Assembly (NCBI RefSeq): GCF_008274825.1
Contig: NZ_CP030848.1
Coordinates: forward strand, 248,001 to 312,000
From: Sphingobacterium hotanense
GTDB taxonomy: Bacteria; Bacteroidota; Bacteroidia; Sphingobacteriales; Sphingobacteriaceae
Direction: 5' to 3'
DNA: 64,000 nucleotides
The position numbers and the translations under genes were made by a program. Below, one piece after another: positions 17,268-25,795 of this stretch; positions within the stretch are counted from its first letter, which is position 1, and every line of letters begins with the position of its first letter. The notes under the pieces are model-generated. The model worked only from the letters and a program-made list of their open reading frames with translations. It had not been told where the DNA came from and ran no database searches.

Positions 17268-18467
17268 ATGCTTATGAGAAGATCTTTAGTACCCTCGCTT
17301 TTACTCTTTGCTCTACCCCAAGGGGGCAGGGCCCAAGATCTCGCCGGCGAGATAGCGAGTTTGCAGCAGGTGCTCGACCAACTATATCAAGAAATGATCC
17401 CGCTCTGCAGCGGACTGGTCGGGGCCGGGCAAGGTATAGCCGGGTTTGCGGCGCTGTGGTATATCGGTGCTCGAGTTTGGCGACATATCGTGCGGGCCGA
17501 ATCGATCGACTTCTATCCCTTGCTTCGGCCGTTCGCTCTTGGCTTTTGCATCGCTTTCTTTCCTAGTGTCGTTGGGCTTATTAATGGGGTCCTGCAGCCG
17601 ATCGTGCAGGCCACGGGCCAAATGGTGGGCAGATCAGATAAAGCGATAAGTGAACTTTTACAAGCAAAAAAGGAGCAGATAAAAGAAACCGACACCTGGC
17701 AAATGTACGTCGGCCACGACGGTGCTGGTGATAGGGATCGCTGGTATAAGTATACCTACGATGATTCCCCCTCGGGAGAAGGCATGTTGGAGGGGGTTGG
17801 CAATGATATTAAGTTCGCGATGGCCAAAGCGTCATACGCTTTTCGCAACAGTGTTAAAGAATGGATGAGCGAGATCCTAGCGGTGCTCTTTCAGTCTGCC
17901 GCACTATGTATCAATACGCTACGCACATTTCAGCTGATTGTGCTAGCTATTTTGGGGCCGCTGGTATTTGGGCTGTGTGTTTTTGATGGATTTACACATC
18001 TGCTTCGCGGTTGGCTGGCCCGATATATACAAGTTTTTTTATGGCTGCCCGTAGCGAACATCTTTGGTAGCATTATCGGCCGTATACAGGAGAATATGCT
18101 GAAGATTGATCTCGCCCAGATCCAAGATGCGGGCGATACCTTTTTCAGTCGTACCGATGTGGCCTATCTTATCTTCTTGCTCATCGGAATCGTGGGGTAT
18201 TTTACAGTTCCCGCCGTTGCTGGTTACATTGTCAGTGCTGGTATGGGCGACGCCTATAGTCGGCAAGTTTCAACGGCTTTCACTACTACGGCAAATGCTG
18301 GAGCTGCAGCTGTTGGCGGCGCCGCTGGTGTGGCTCTGGCAGGAGCGCAGCATGCCGTCAGCCACATTGCAGATGCTGTCGGAACTCCATCAAGTTCCGA
18401 TAAGCCCCAGGAACGCCCCCAACGTTCAGAAGATTATATGCGCGAAAAAATGAAAGGATCACCCTAA
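17268..18467 (+). CDS. traJ: TraJ, polytopic VirB6-like conjugation protein
   Basis: 399 residues with signal-like N-terminus (SLLLFALPQGGRAQ) and several membrane segments: GAGQGIAGFAALWYIGARVW, FALGFCIAFFPSVVGLING, a block around 235-260 (LIVLAILGPLVFGLCVFDGF) and 300-320 (VAYLIFLLIGIVGYFTVPAV). The region LARYIQVFLWLPVANIFG is characteristic of conjugative-transposon TraJ. The C-terminus is Ala-rich then charged. It should form part of the inner-membrane channel. It lies between the TraI-like trio and traK with short gaps. Confidence 0.9.
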   Translation: MLMRRSLVPSLLLFALPQGGRAQDLAGEIASLQQVLDQLYQEMIPLCSGLVGAGQGIAGFAALWYIGARVWRHIVRAESIDFYPLLRPFALGFCIAFFPSVVGLINGVLQPIVQATGQMVGRSDKAISELLQAKKEQIKETDTWQMYVGHDGAGDRDRWYKYTYDDSPSGEGMLEGVGNDIKFAMAKASYAFRNSVKEWMSEILAVLFQSAALCINTLRTFQLIVLAILGPLVFGLCVFDGFTHLLRGWLARYIQVFLWLPVANIFGSIIGRIQENMLKIDLAQIQDAGDTFFSRTDVAYLIFLLIGIVGYFTVPAVAGYIVSAGMGDAYSRQVSTAFTTTANAGAAAVGGAAGVALAGAQHAVSHIADAVGTPSSSDKPQERPQRSEDYMREKMKGSP

Positions 18468-18470
18468 AAA

Positions 18471-19100
18471 ATGAAAAATATGTTCAAAAAAATAAAAAAT
18501 ATCGATACGGCTTTTCGTCAGCTGCGACAGACGGTGGTGCTGGTAATTATTTCCAGCACTCTTGTACTAGTAATCGCTTTGGGATTCGCCTACCGACTGG
18601 TAAGTCGAACGCAGGACCGTATCTATGTACTGGCCGATGGGAAGGCCTTTCAGGTTTTTGCATCCAGTACCAGAGACAATATTCCCGTAGAAGCGCGTGA
18701 GCACATACGCAGCTTCCACCGTTATTTCTTCACCTTAGATCCGGACGAGAAAGCCATCAAATATAATCTCCAGAACGCATTGTACTTGGCCGACGTTAGT
18801 GCTAAGCGCGCTTATGATGACCTACAGGAAAATGGCTTCTATGCAAGCCTGATTTCAGGCAACGTCAATCAAACCATTCGGGTGGACAGCGTACAGGTCG
18901 ATGTGGAAGAGTATCCCTACCGTTTCCGATGCTTTTCAAATCAACAGATTATTCGCCCACGCAGTATAACCCATCGAGAGTTGGTTACCGAAGGCTATTT
19001 AAGAAGAGTGTCCCGTAGCGACAACAATCCCCACGGTTTTCTTATTGAGCGTTGGCGGACCGTTCGTAATAGAGATTTATCCACTCAAAACAGATACTGA
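18471..19100 (+). CDS. traK: TraK, VirB8-like conjugation protein
   Basis: 209 residues. A short cytoplasmic N-terminus (MFKKIKNIDTAFRQLRQ) is followed by one membrane helix (~22-44) and a periplasmic domain. The VLADGKAFQVFASSTRDNIPVEA and HIRSFHRYFFTLDPDEKAI stretches are the usual TraK signature of Bacteroidota elements. It acts as an inner-membrane scaffold subunit by analogy with VirB8. Its stop overlaps the next gene's ATG by one base (TGATG-type coupling). Confidence 0.92.
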   Translation: MKNMFKKIKNIDTAFRQLRQTVVLVIISSTLVLVIALGFAYRLVSRTQDRIYVLADGKAFQVFASSTRDNIPVEAREHIRSFHRYFFTLDPDEKAIKYNLQNALYLADVSAKRAYDDLQENGFYASLISGNVNQTIRVDSVQVDVEEYPYRFRCFSNQQIIRPRSITHRELVTEGYLRRVSRSDNNPHGFLIERWRTVRNRDLSTQNRY

Positions 19101-19516
19101 TGGGACAATTAAAGTTCTTTAACAAGTTTCCTCCGAATCGGTTCCTATATGGGCTGGCAAGGAAGGATCAGAAAAAGTTGCTCCGGCCAGGACCACGCCT
19201 TGCCCTGTTTCTTCTTATTGTTTTCCTAGTAATCATCATTCAATGCTTTGTTTATCGCCCGTCAATGTTGGATAGCATTGTTTTTCCAAAAACAGCGCCA
19301 ATTGCTTGGCCAGAGGTATCTTTCCCAGCTGACGAACTGCCGATAATGGAGAAAGAATATCGCCGAATTGAACGATTCTGCCGCTATATGGACAGTCTGA
19401 GCCGAAGCGAGCCGGGGAAACATCTCCATGACAGCATTATGAACAAACGCCCAGGGCTATTAGATAGCGCAAAACTGATATTGTTACACTATAAAAATCG
19501 TTACCATGACTTTTAG
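19100..19516 (+). CDS. TraL-position one-helix conjugation protein
   Basis: 138 residues with a positively charged N-terminus, one membrane helix (LALFLLIVFLVIIIQCFVY, ~33-52) and a short periplasmic part. It sits exactly where TraL is found between traK and traM, overlapping traM by 11 bases. The sequence alone does not let me confirm homology to TraL, which is usually shorter. Confidence 0.75.
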   Translation: MGQLKFFNKFPPNRFLYGLARKDQKKLLRPGPRLALFLLIVFLVIIIQCFVYRPSMLDSIVFPKTAPIAWPEVSFPADELPIMEKEYRRIERFCRYMDSLSRSEPGKHLHDSIMNKRPGLLDSAKLILLHYKNRYHDF

Positions 19517-20753
19517 AATTAGATTACCGCTGAAAGTTACACAGGCTAAAAAACGGCTTTTGCTTACCCTGCCATTCCTGTGTTCCCCTTTTCTGGTTGT
19601 CATCTTTTGGGCGATGAAATCAGGGACATCCGCCCAACAGGCCAATACAGCATCGCATGGAGGGTTAATGCAGCTTCCGTCGACGGATCTCAACAGGGAC
19701 CGTGAAATGTCCAAATTGGACCACTACCGTAAATCGGAAAAGGACAGCGCCGAGCATTACAACCGATGGAAACCACTTATGGACAACTGGACCGAACAAA
19801 TCGATGGTTTATATCCAGTAAGTGAACACTCTATTGAGGCAAATGATGAGGGGCCTGATTATGAAAAACAGCTCTATTTAAAATTGGCGGAGTTGGATCG
19901 CAGTCTCCACGAAGTTTCGGATTTTGATGCCTCCTCTGATCGTTCCTCCACTGCTGATCAGCGGATCGAGGTACCCTTGGAAGAAGATGGTCGCAAATCG
20001 CTGGCAAGACCAGCAAGAGCTACTCCGTTTTATCACTCAAACTCGACGCTGGAAACTGAGCCAGATCCTGAAATACAGCAGCTGAACACGATGTTAGATA
20101 AAATTATCCAAATTCAAGGGCCGAAGGACGGCCCAAACGCATCCTCCTCAGAAATTGAGCTTACGCAACAGCGCCACTTAGAGCGAGAAGCCTCCAGTAG
20201 AGGAACACTAATACAGGAGCATATGCAAGATTCTTCATTGACCAGCGGGTTTTATTCCAGTGTATTTTCTGCTGATATGCCTGCTTACAACGCAGTAGCT
20301 GCCGTCATCCACGAGAATCAAGTTGTTGGAAATGGATCGGTGCTGAAGATGAGGCTCCTAGAAGACTACCATGCCGGAAGTGTAAAGGTTCCCAAAGGCA
20401 CGTTTGTATATGGAGCTGTTCAGTTAAATGGTGAACGGATGAAGATCCGCGTCGGGCACATCAATGTGAATGGTCGCATTGTAAATACTAAGTTAGAGGT
20501 TCATGACATTGATGGTATTCAAGGGATATATGTGCCAGAGATGCTGGACCGGGAGGTGATCATCAGATCAGCAGATCAATCCATTCAATCAATAGGACTT
20601 GGACAAAATATCTCTTCTGCACTAATTTCTGAGGCTACCAGCGCCGGAATCCAGGCTGCAAAGTCCCTGTTTTCCAAGAGAGCTAGGCGTATTAGAATAG
20701 AACTTAAGTCGGATTATCGCTTGCTTTTAAAAGACCTATCCATTGTTAAATAA
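19506..20753 (+). CDS. traM: TraM, VirB10-like conjugation protein
   Basis: 415 residues. A membrane anchor at ~17-36 (RLLLTLPFLCSPFLVVIFW) follows a short cytoplasmic leader. A long hydrophilic, low-complexity periplasmic linker (~40-230) leads into the conserved TraM C-terminal domain: MPAYNAVAAVIHENQVVGNG, SVLKMRLLEDYHAGSVKVPKG, then TFVYGAVQLNGERMKIRVG and DIDGIQGIYVPEMLDREV. That domain is the VirB10/TraM-type core that spans towards the outer membrane. It is coupled to the gene before (11-base overlap) and followed 10 bases later by traN. Confidence 0.92.
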   Translation: MTFRIRLPLKVTQAKKRLLLTLPFLCSPFLVVIFWAMKSGTSAQQANTASHGGLMQLPSTDLNRDREMSKLDHYRKSEKDSAEHYNRWKPLMDNWTEQIDGLYPVSEHSIEANDEGPDYEKQLYLKLAELDRSLHEVSDFDASSDRSSTADQRIEVPLEEDGRKSLARPARATPFYHSNSTLETEPDPEIQQLNTMLDKIIQIQGPKDGPNASSSEIELTQQRHLEREASSRGTLIQEHMQDSSLTSGFYSSVFSADMPAYNAVAAVIHENQVVGNGSVLKMRLLEDYHAGSVKVPKGTFVYGAVQLNGERMKIRVGHINVNGRIVNTKLEVHDIDGIQGIYVPEMLDREVIIRSADQSIQSIGLGQNISSALISEATSAGIQAAKSLFSKRARRIRIELKSDYRLLLKDLSIVK

Positions 20754-20763
20754 TCATTATCCT

Positions 20764-21591
20764 ATGAAACTCCTATTAAACATTTTACTTTACATGCCAC
20801 TGCTCATGGCAGAGCTATGTTCGGCGCAGTCTACGATAAAAACTTATGCACGTGTGCACCGAGATACACTAAAGATTAATGAAAAGCAAACTACGAATAT
20901 TCTGTTTGCCCATCCAATTACGGTATTTGACCGAGGAAGCGCGGACATTCTGGCTCAGCGGTCACCCATGGCGGCTGACCTACTCCAAATAAAAGCATCG
21001 GGATCCGGCTTTGAGAACACTAACCTTTCCGTGCTGTGCGCGGATGGTAGTCTGCATGTTTTCAATGTTTCCTACGAGCAAAACCCCACAAAACTCATCT
21101 GGGAGGTTGGTCTTGTACAACCAGACGCCGTCAATGATAGCGCTACTCAGGCTCGCCAGCGGTATCACGCTCGTGCCCTAAAGGTATCGCAATTGCTAGT
21201 GCCTAGTATGTCGGTCGGCCGGGAAAGGCAACAGATTGGCCTGCGCATTAATGGGATTTATATCAGCGAGGACCAGATGTACTTTCATGTTAAGCTTACC
21301 AATAAGAGCTACATTCCCTTTGATATCAGTCGGCTAGCGCTCTATAGCAGCGATGGAAAACGTGCGAGACGTGGGGCCTACCAAGAAATAGAGATACCTC
21401 CGCTGTATGTCTTGGGTGATGTCAGACGATTGGAAAGACGTTCTGCACATTCAGTAGTGCTAGTGACACCTAAATTGTCGCTAGGCAAAGGGAAAGAATT
21501 ACGACTGCAGCTTTGGGAAGATCAAGGAGGGCGCCACCAACAACTGGTGATAAAGAATAAGCACTTAATCAAAGCGGTTCCATTAAACTAA
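20764..21591 (+). CDS. traN: TraN, VirB9-like conjugation protein
   Basis: 275 residues from the ATG at 20764; signal peptide LLLNILLYMPLLMAELCSAQ. The mature protein shows the TraN pattern: NEKQTTNILFAHPITVFDRGS, a beta-rich first domain, and a second domain with GIYISEDQMYFHVKLTNKSY and FDISRLALYSSDGKRARRGAYQ split across strands. Expected to bind TraM in the outer-membrane core complex. An in-frame ATG at 20743 overlaps traM and lacks a good signal peptide position. Confidence 0.92.
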   Translation: MKLLLNILLYMPLLMAELCSAQSTIKTYARVHRDTLKINEKQTTNILFAHPITVFDRGSADILAQRSPMAADLLQIKASGSGFENTNLSVLCADGSLHVFNVSYEQNPTKLIWEVGLVQPDAVNDSATQARQRYHARALKVSQLLVPSMSVGRERQQIGLRINGIYISEDQMYFHVKLTNKSYIPFDISRLALYSSDGKRARRGAYQEIEIPPLYVLGDVRRLERRSAHSVVLVTPKLSLGKGKELRLQLWEDQGGRHQQLVIKNKHLIKAVPLN

Positions 21592-21612
21592 ACATAAGAA
21601 AGGAAAATTACT

Positions 21613-22386
21613 ATGAACCAAAAAAATTATGAGTACCTCAGAGACCAATTATTGTATAGCGGATTTGGCGATTCGATGAATGCTAATTTGCAGAAAGCGA
21701 TGAAAAAAGGACAAGATCAATTTACACTTAATTTTAAGCGAGAAGACGAAGCCGAACGAATTGCTGCGCAACTAAGATTCTCTAAATCTAAACAGTCCGA
21801 CATGTATTTTTTTAATTCCTATGAGTTGAAGATCACCAACCGCGCGAGCCTGCAGAGCATCAAGCAGCGGTTTTATGTGAACGGAAGAGATCGGTTCACT
21901 TTAAAAGAGGCCTATAATCTTTTGCAGGGGAGGGCTGTACACAAAGATTTAACTAACAAGGAGGGTGAGCGCTATCGGGCATGGGTGCAGCTTGATTTTA
22001 AAACAGTTGATTTGGAGGGTAATAGGAAATTTCGCCATTATCATGAAAATTACGGGTTTGATCTCCCTCGAGAGCTAGAGAAGTTTCCCATCAGCGATCT
22101 GCAATATCCGGACAGCAAAGAATATCTTATCGCTTCGTTAGAACGCGGGAATCGCCATGATGTAACCTTTATGTTGGAACAAGGGTCGCGGCAAGTTTCT
22201 CTTGAGGCGAATCCCAAGTTTAAGTCCGTGGCAATTTACGATGGTTCGATGCGCCTAGAGTTCGTCTCGATGAACTTAGACAAGCACGGACAGCAAAGTG
22301 CGCAAGATGTGCAGATGGAAAATAAACAAAAACGTCAGATAGATCAGCAACCACCCGCTAAGCAATCAAAAGGAAAGAGGCTCTAA
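21613..22386 (+). CDS. Hypothetical cytoplasmic protein of the conjugative element
   Basis: 257 residues, no signal peptide or membrane helix. Visible features are MNQKNYEYLRDQLLYSGFGD at the start, KKGQDQFTLNF, a DMYFFNSYELKI segment, and near the middle a YHENYGFDLPRELEKFPI stretch. The tail is Gln/Lys-rich and probably disordered. Proteins of this sort occur after traN in Bacteroidota elements, sometimes with a DUF3945-like region; I cannot confirm that here. It keeps the operon's orientation and close spacing, so I take it as an accessory transfer gene. Confidence 0.7.
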   Translation: MNQKNYEYLRDQLLYSGFGDSMNANLQKAMKKGQDQFTLNFKREDEAERIAAQLRFSKSKQSDMYFFNSYELKITNRASLQSIKQRFYVNGRDRFTLKEAYNLLQGRAVHKDLTNKEGERYRAWVQLDFKTVDLEGNRKFRHYHENYGFDLPRELEKFPISDLQYPDSKEYLIASLERGNRHDVTFMLEQGSRQVSLEANPKFKSVAIYDGSMRLEFVSMNLDKHGQQSAQDVQMENKQKRQIDQQPPAKQSKGKRL

Positions 22387-22396
22387 TTATAAGGAT

Positions 22397-22687
22397 ATGG
22401 ATGGGATGAATGTTTCTTGTTGCTTGCATCTGTTTTTCCGCAAATCCGCTCAAGACCCGCGGATAGGCAAGTCGCACTTAGCCGTGTATATTGCACTGCT
22501 CCAACGATGGTATGAGCATGAATACCGCTCTCCTTTGCGCATGTTCGCGCGCGACGGTGCACAGGCGGCAAGAGTATCGGTCGCTACCTACCACCAGTGC
22601 ATAATCGATCTGCACCAGATGGGGTATCTTCGATACCGTCCATCGTTCCGCAGCGATATCGGAAGCCAAATCGAATTTTTTAGATAG
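22397..22687 (+). CDS. Small winged-helix-like regulator of the conjugative element
   Basis: 96 residues resembling the small helix-turn-helix proteins of Bacteroidota mobile elements: IGKSHLAVYIALLQRWYEHE, then ARVSVATYHQCIIDLHQMGY and LRYRPSFRSDIGSQIEFF. The last part matches their usual 'GYIRYEPSYNPFKGS' ending. It starts 10 bases after the preceding gene with AAGGAT as a possible ribosome site. It is likely DNA-binding and may regulate the element; the target is unknown. Confidence 0.65.
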   Translation: MDGMNVSCCLHLFFRKSAQDPRIGKSHLAVYIALLQRWYEHEYRSPLRMFARDGAQAARVSVATYHQCIIDLHQMGYLRYRPSFRSDIGSQIEFFR

Positions 22688-22843
22688 ATGATATCAAACT
22701 ATCGCTTGCTATCCCGGTCTTGGCTAGCTGCTGCCGGAGTTAGCGATCGGCGCAATATGATGGTGCCCTCGGCAATAATTTCATGTAGTTGCCAAACCAT
22801 ATATGGAAATGGTTGTTCTACAGAAAACATAAACATCTTAATT

Positions 22844-23419
22844 ATGGCAACAACAACTAAAAAAGAAACGAAGAAAAATGAACAGCCGGCTTCTCAGAAG
22901 AAGGCAACGGTAAAAGCGAAAGCGGATGCTGCAAAAGATCTTCAAGAATTATTCGAAGATGGGCTGAAAGATATTTTATGGGCGGAAGAGGAATTAGTTA
23001 AAGCATTGCCTAAAATGGAGAAAAATGCTTCATCCAAAAAGCTGAAAGACGCGATCAATGGACATCTGGAAGAGACCAAACAACACGTCGAACGATTGCA
23101 AGAGGTTTTTAAATCGATCGGGGTGAAAGCTGAAGCTGAAAAATGTGACGCCATGCAGGGACTCATCGAGGAAGGAGAGAGTATCATGGAAGAAACAGCG
23201 CCCGGCGCAGTTCGTGATGCGGGAATAATTGCAGCTTCTCAAAAAATTGAGCACTATGAAATAGCTTCTTATGGGACACTGGCGGCCTTCGCAAAGGTCT
23301 TGAAACACGAAGAAGCGCTCAAATTATTATTGACCACGCTTAAGGAAGAGAAAGCGTGCGACGAGAGCTTAACATCGCTCGCCGACACTAATTTGAATAG
23401 CAAGGCTGATAAAAAATAG
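22844..23419 (+). CDS. YciE/YciF-family ferritin-like stress protein
   Basis: 191 residues. A basic low-complexity leader (ATTTKKETKKNEQP...) precedes the DUF892 four-helix domain: LQELFEDGLKDILWAEEELV, HLEETKQHVERLQEVFKSIG, KCDAMQGLIEEGE, and HYEIASYGTLAAFAKVLKHEE. The E/H pattern across helices fits the di-iron site of the family. I chose the ATG at 22844; longer frames to 22688 give a non-homologous leader. YciF-type proteins are induced by general and osmotic stress. It is not obviously part of the element; a terminator follows. Confidence 0.92.
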   Translation: MATTTKKETKKNEQPASQKKATVKAKADAAKDLQELFEDGLKDILWAEEELVKALPKMEKNASSKKLKDAINGHLEETKQHVERLQEVFKSIGVKAEAEKCDAMQGLIEEGESIMEETAPGAVRDAGIIAASQKIEHYEIASYGTLAAFAKVLKHEEALKLLLTTLKEEKACDESLTSLADTNLNSKADKK

Positions 23420-23435
23420 AATAGGCATAATCCAA

Positions 23436-23464
23436 AAGATGGCGGACTCTAGTTCCGCCATCTT
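23436..23464 (+). terminator. Hairpin terminator after the YciF-type gene
   Basis: A perfect 11-base-pair stem (AAGATGGCGGA / TCCGCCATCTT) with a 7-base loop starts 16 bases after the stop codon. No long U run follows, so the mechanism is less certain than the position suggests. Confidence 0.7.
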
Positions 23465-23892
23465 AATGAATAATCTTTGTAAATAAACTCCCCAAAACCA
23501 ATTCGAACTATTAATTAACTAGAATACATACAGCATATCGTTCTAGACAATCGATCAAGCAATATACGATGGAAATCAACTGCGTTCGGATATTGATTAT
23601 ATATAGAAAGGGTACATAGTTGAGCCATGGTTGCCCAGATGCGCTCAGATTGCAAGCAGCAATGGCCTGTTGCCTATCCGTGTCCTGCTTCGCCCTTATT
23701 GAAATATCTAAAGCCTCAAACGCATCGATTTTATACCTAATAAATTTAAGAGCATATTGCGAACAATGACGTGTTTATCTGACGAGCTAATTTTACAGCA
23801 TCGAACCACCTATCAAATTTCTTAATAGAAACTCTCATGAAGATGCCGCAATGAAATAATATACAAATTGGAAATAATCGAGGGTATTGGCC
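23465..23892. other. Gene-free stretch at a composition boundary
   Basis: I see no gene or clear structure. Base composition shifts from mixed to visibly AT-rich towards the right, at the edge of the block that runs to 28.4 kb. Confidence 0.4.
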
Positions 23893-24903
23893 TTAATTTA
23901 TTTTTACTAATTCTACCCTACGGTTTTTTGCTTTATTTTCTTCGGAATCGTTTGCTACCAAAGGTTTTTCAGCACCGAAACCTTTTGCGGTTAATCGAGC
24001 TTTATTAATTCCATTTGTTATCAAAGCGTTCATTACAGCATTTGCACGATCATTTGATAATTTTTTATTGTGTGCACCATCGCCTGTATTGTCGGTATGC
24101 CCTTCAATAGCAATTTTCAGACTTTTATCGTTTTGCAATGCTTCTGCAATTTGCGTTACCACTTCTTTTCCTTCGGTAGAGATATTTGATTTATCTACAT
24201 CAAAATTGATATATAAAATCGACTTACCTTTTTCGGTCAAGTCTTTCGCAATATCGTCAGCCGTTACTTTGGTAATGGTTTGTTGAAAAGCTTCTTCTTG
24301 TAATACATTTAATGTTCCTCCTGCATTATTGGAAGTGAATTGAATATAAATGTTTCCTTTTTCTTCGGAACGAATAACATAAAACTTCATATTTTGATTC
24401 CAATACCCCATATCTCCCGAACCACCTTTATTAGGGTCTTGTTTGTTATAACGTTCGTATTCTTCTTTGGTGATTTCTCCATCAAAAACCTTAACCGCTC
24501 CGACGGCAAGCAAATAATCCTCCATGCTTTTCTCAAAGTAGCGTTGCGAATATTCTTCGCCTCGAACTGCAGTAACATTTGCTTTATACAATTTACCTTC
24601 AAAAGGTGTCATTACACCATTTATAGGGAAGAAACAAACGTCAAAGTTTTTTTGTATGGCACCTTTTCGAGCTTCTAATCCTTTAGGTAAATTAATAAAA
24701 GGAAAATCGCCAATATCGGCAGTAGAGAAAGCGATATCTTCTATGTTGAATTCAGCCGAAGAATTAGCTTCTTCTGTTTTAACTTCGTCTGCTTCAACAG
24801 AAGTTTCTACCACAATGGACTTGTCATTTTCTTGTTGTTTGTTTGCTTGATTACAAGATACAATCAATGCAGATATTGCAAGAATAAGGACTTTTTTTCT
24901 CAT
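23893..24903 (-). CDS. OmpA-family peptidoglycan-associated lipoprotein
   Basis: 336 residues from MRKKVLILAIS. The lipobox IVSC gives a lipidated cysteine at residue 17, followed by an acidic linker. Residues ~230-335 are an OmpA-C domain (ILYINFDVDKSNI, IAIEGHTDNTGD, LSNDRANAVMNALI, LTAKGFGAEKPLV, KNRRVELVKIN) that binds peptidoglycan diaminopimelate. The middle part (~40-215) is not a family I recognise; it has PFINLPKGLEARKGAIQK. Its AT-rich codons differ from the genes to the left. It is the last gene of a minus-strand cluster divergent from a sensor kinase. An ATG at 24930 would overlap the small membrane gene. Confidence 0.88.
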   Translation of the reverse strand: MRKKVLILAISALIVSCNQANKQQENDKSIVVETSVEADEVKTEEANSSAEFNIEDIAFSTADIGDFPFINLPKGLEARKGAIQKNFDVCFFPINGVMTPFEGKLYKANVTAVRGEEYSQRYFEKSMEDYLLAVGAVKVFDGEITKEEYERYNKQDPNKGGSGDMGYWNQNMKFYVIRSEEKGNIYIQFTSNNAGGTLNVLQEEAFQQTITKVTADDIAKDLTEKGKSILYINFDVDKSNISTEGKEVVTQIAEALQNDKSLKIAIEGHTDNTGDGAHNKKLSNDRANAVMNALITNGINKARLTAKGFGAEKPLVANDSEENKAKNRRVELVKIN

Positions 24904-24922
24904 TTTAATATACTCAGTTTTA

Positions 24923-25117
24923 TTATACAAAAATCGTTTGTTTTTTAACGGTGAGGATAACTCCTAATGTCAAAAAAGTCAAGAATACTGGATAAAGAGT
25001 AAAAAAAACAGCGTGAATCGAGATCAATGACAGACCTAATGCTAAAAATAGATGAACGCAGGCTATTACAATCATTCCTACTGTTCCGATGGAAAAAAAT
25101 GGGTGAAATTTTCTCAT
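24923..25117 (-). CDS. Small two-helix membrane protein
   Basis: 64 residues, almost all hydrophobic: IGTVGMIVIACVHLFLALGL and HAVFFTLYPVFLTFLTLGVI form two membrane helices. It sits 19 bases upstream of the OmpA-lipoprotein gene in the same direction, which supports it being real. I do not recognise a family. Confidence 0.6.
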   Translation of the reverse strand: MRKFHPFFSIGTVGMIVIACVHLFLALGLSLISIHAVFFTLYPVFLTFLTLGVILTVKKQTIFV

Positions 25118-25174
25118 TATACTATTATTTGGGTTTGATAGGCTAAAGATAATAATTTAAATCAGAACCTGATT

Positions 25175-25636
25175 TTATTGTTTTACACCTTCAAAACGAA
25201 AGCGAACATCTGTTGCGGATTGCTCATCTGTACTCACACTAATGTTTTTATTAGAACCATAATAATGAAAGATACCTTCTAAACTACCTGTTAAGGAAAC
25301 AATATCCTGTGTGTTTTCGCCAAAACAAGCACAAGTTTCAACAGTAAAAGTTTTAGGTGTTACATACGAATATTCTTCGCCTGATTTTGCGGTAATTTTT
25401 AATTTATTTCCTCCTTCTTTGGTAACGATAACAATAGCATCAAACCATTCATAACGATTATATGTATTAGATGCGCTTAATTTTCCTTTATACGTTCCTA
25501 CTGCTGGATCAATAGTTCCTTGCGCTGGTTGTTCGTGTCCGTTGTCATCATCTTTACTACAACTTATAGTTAGTGTTCCCAATATTAATACCGATGCAAG
25601 TGCTAAAAGAGCAAATTTTGTGTTTACTTTTTTCAT
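25175..25636 (-). CDS. Secreted lipoprotein of unknown function
   Basis: 153 residues. Signal peptide with lipobox LTISC (cysteine 26) followed by SKDDD, a typical Bacteroidota lipoprotein export region. The mature part is beta-rich: TIDPAVGTYKGKLSAS, WFDAIVIVTKEGGNKLKI, and DVRFRFEGVKQ at the end. It contains a CAC pair in the middle. It resembles short calycin-like lipoproteins in fold pattern, but I cannot name the family. It is first in the minus-strand cluster and divergent from the kinase at 25796. Confidence 0.75.
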   Translation of the reverse strand: MKKVNTKFALLALASVLILGTLTISCSKDDDNGHEQPAQGTIDPAVGTYKGKLSASNTYNRYEWFDAIVIVTKEGGNKLKITAKSGEEYSYVTPKTFTVETCACFGENTQDIVSLTGSLEGIFHYYGSNKNISVSTDEQSATDVRFRFEGVKQ

Positions 25637-25795
25637 GATTATTTTCAATATTTATGATGAAAAGCAAATTTCAATATAATATAGAATCATGACAATCATC
25701 GAAAACCTTGATATTTTTTCTAATGGTTTACCATGATTTTTTTGGGAACAGAAATGACAGCTCTTTTATTTGGATATTTGCGGTTTAATTAGTTA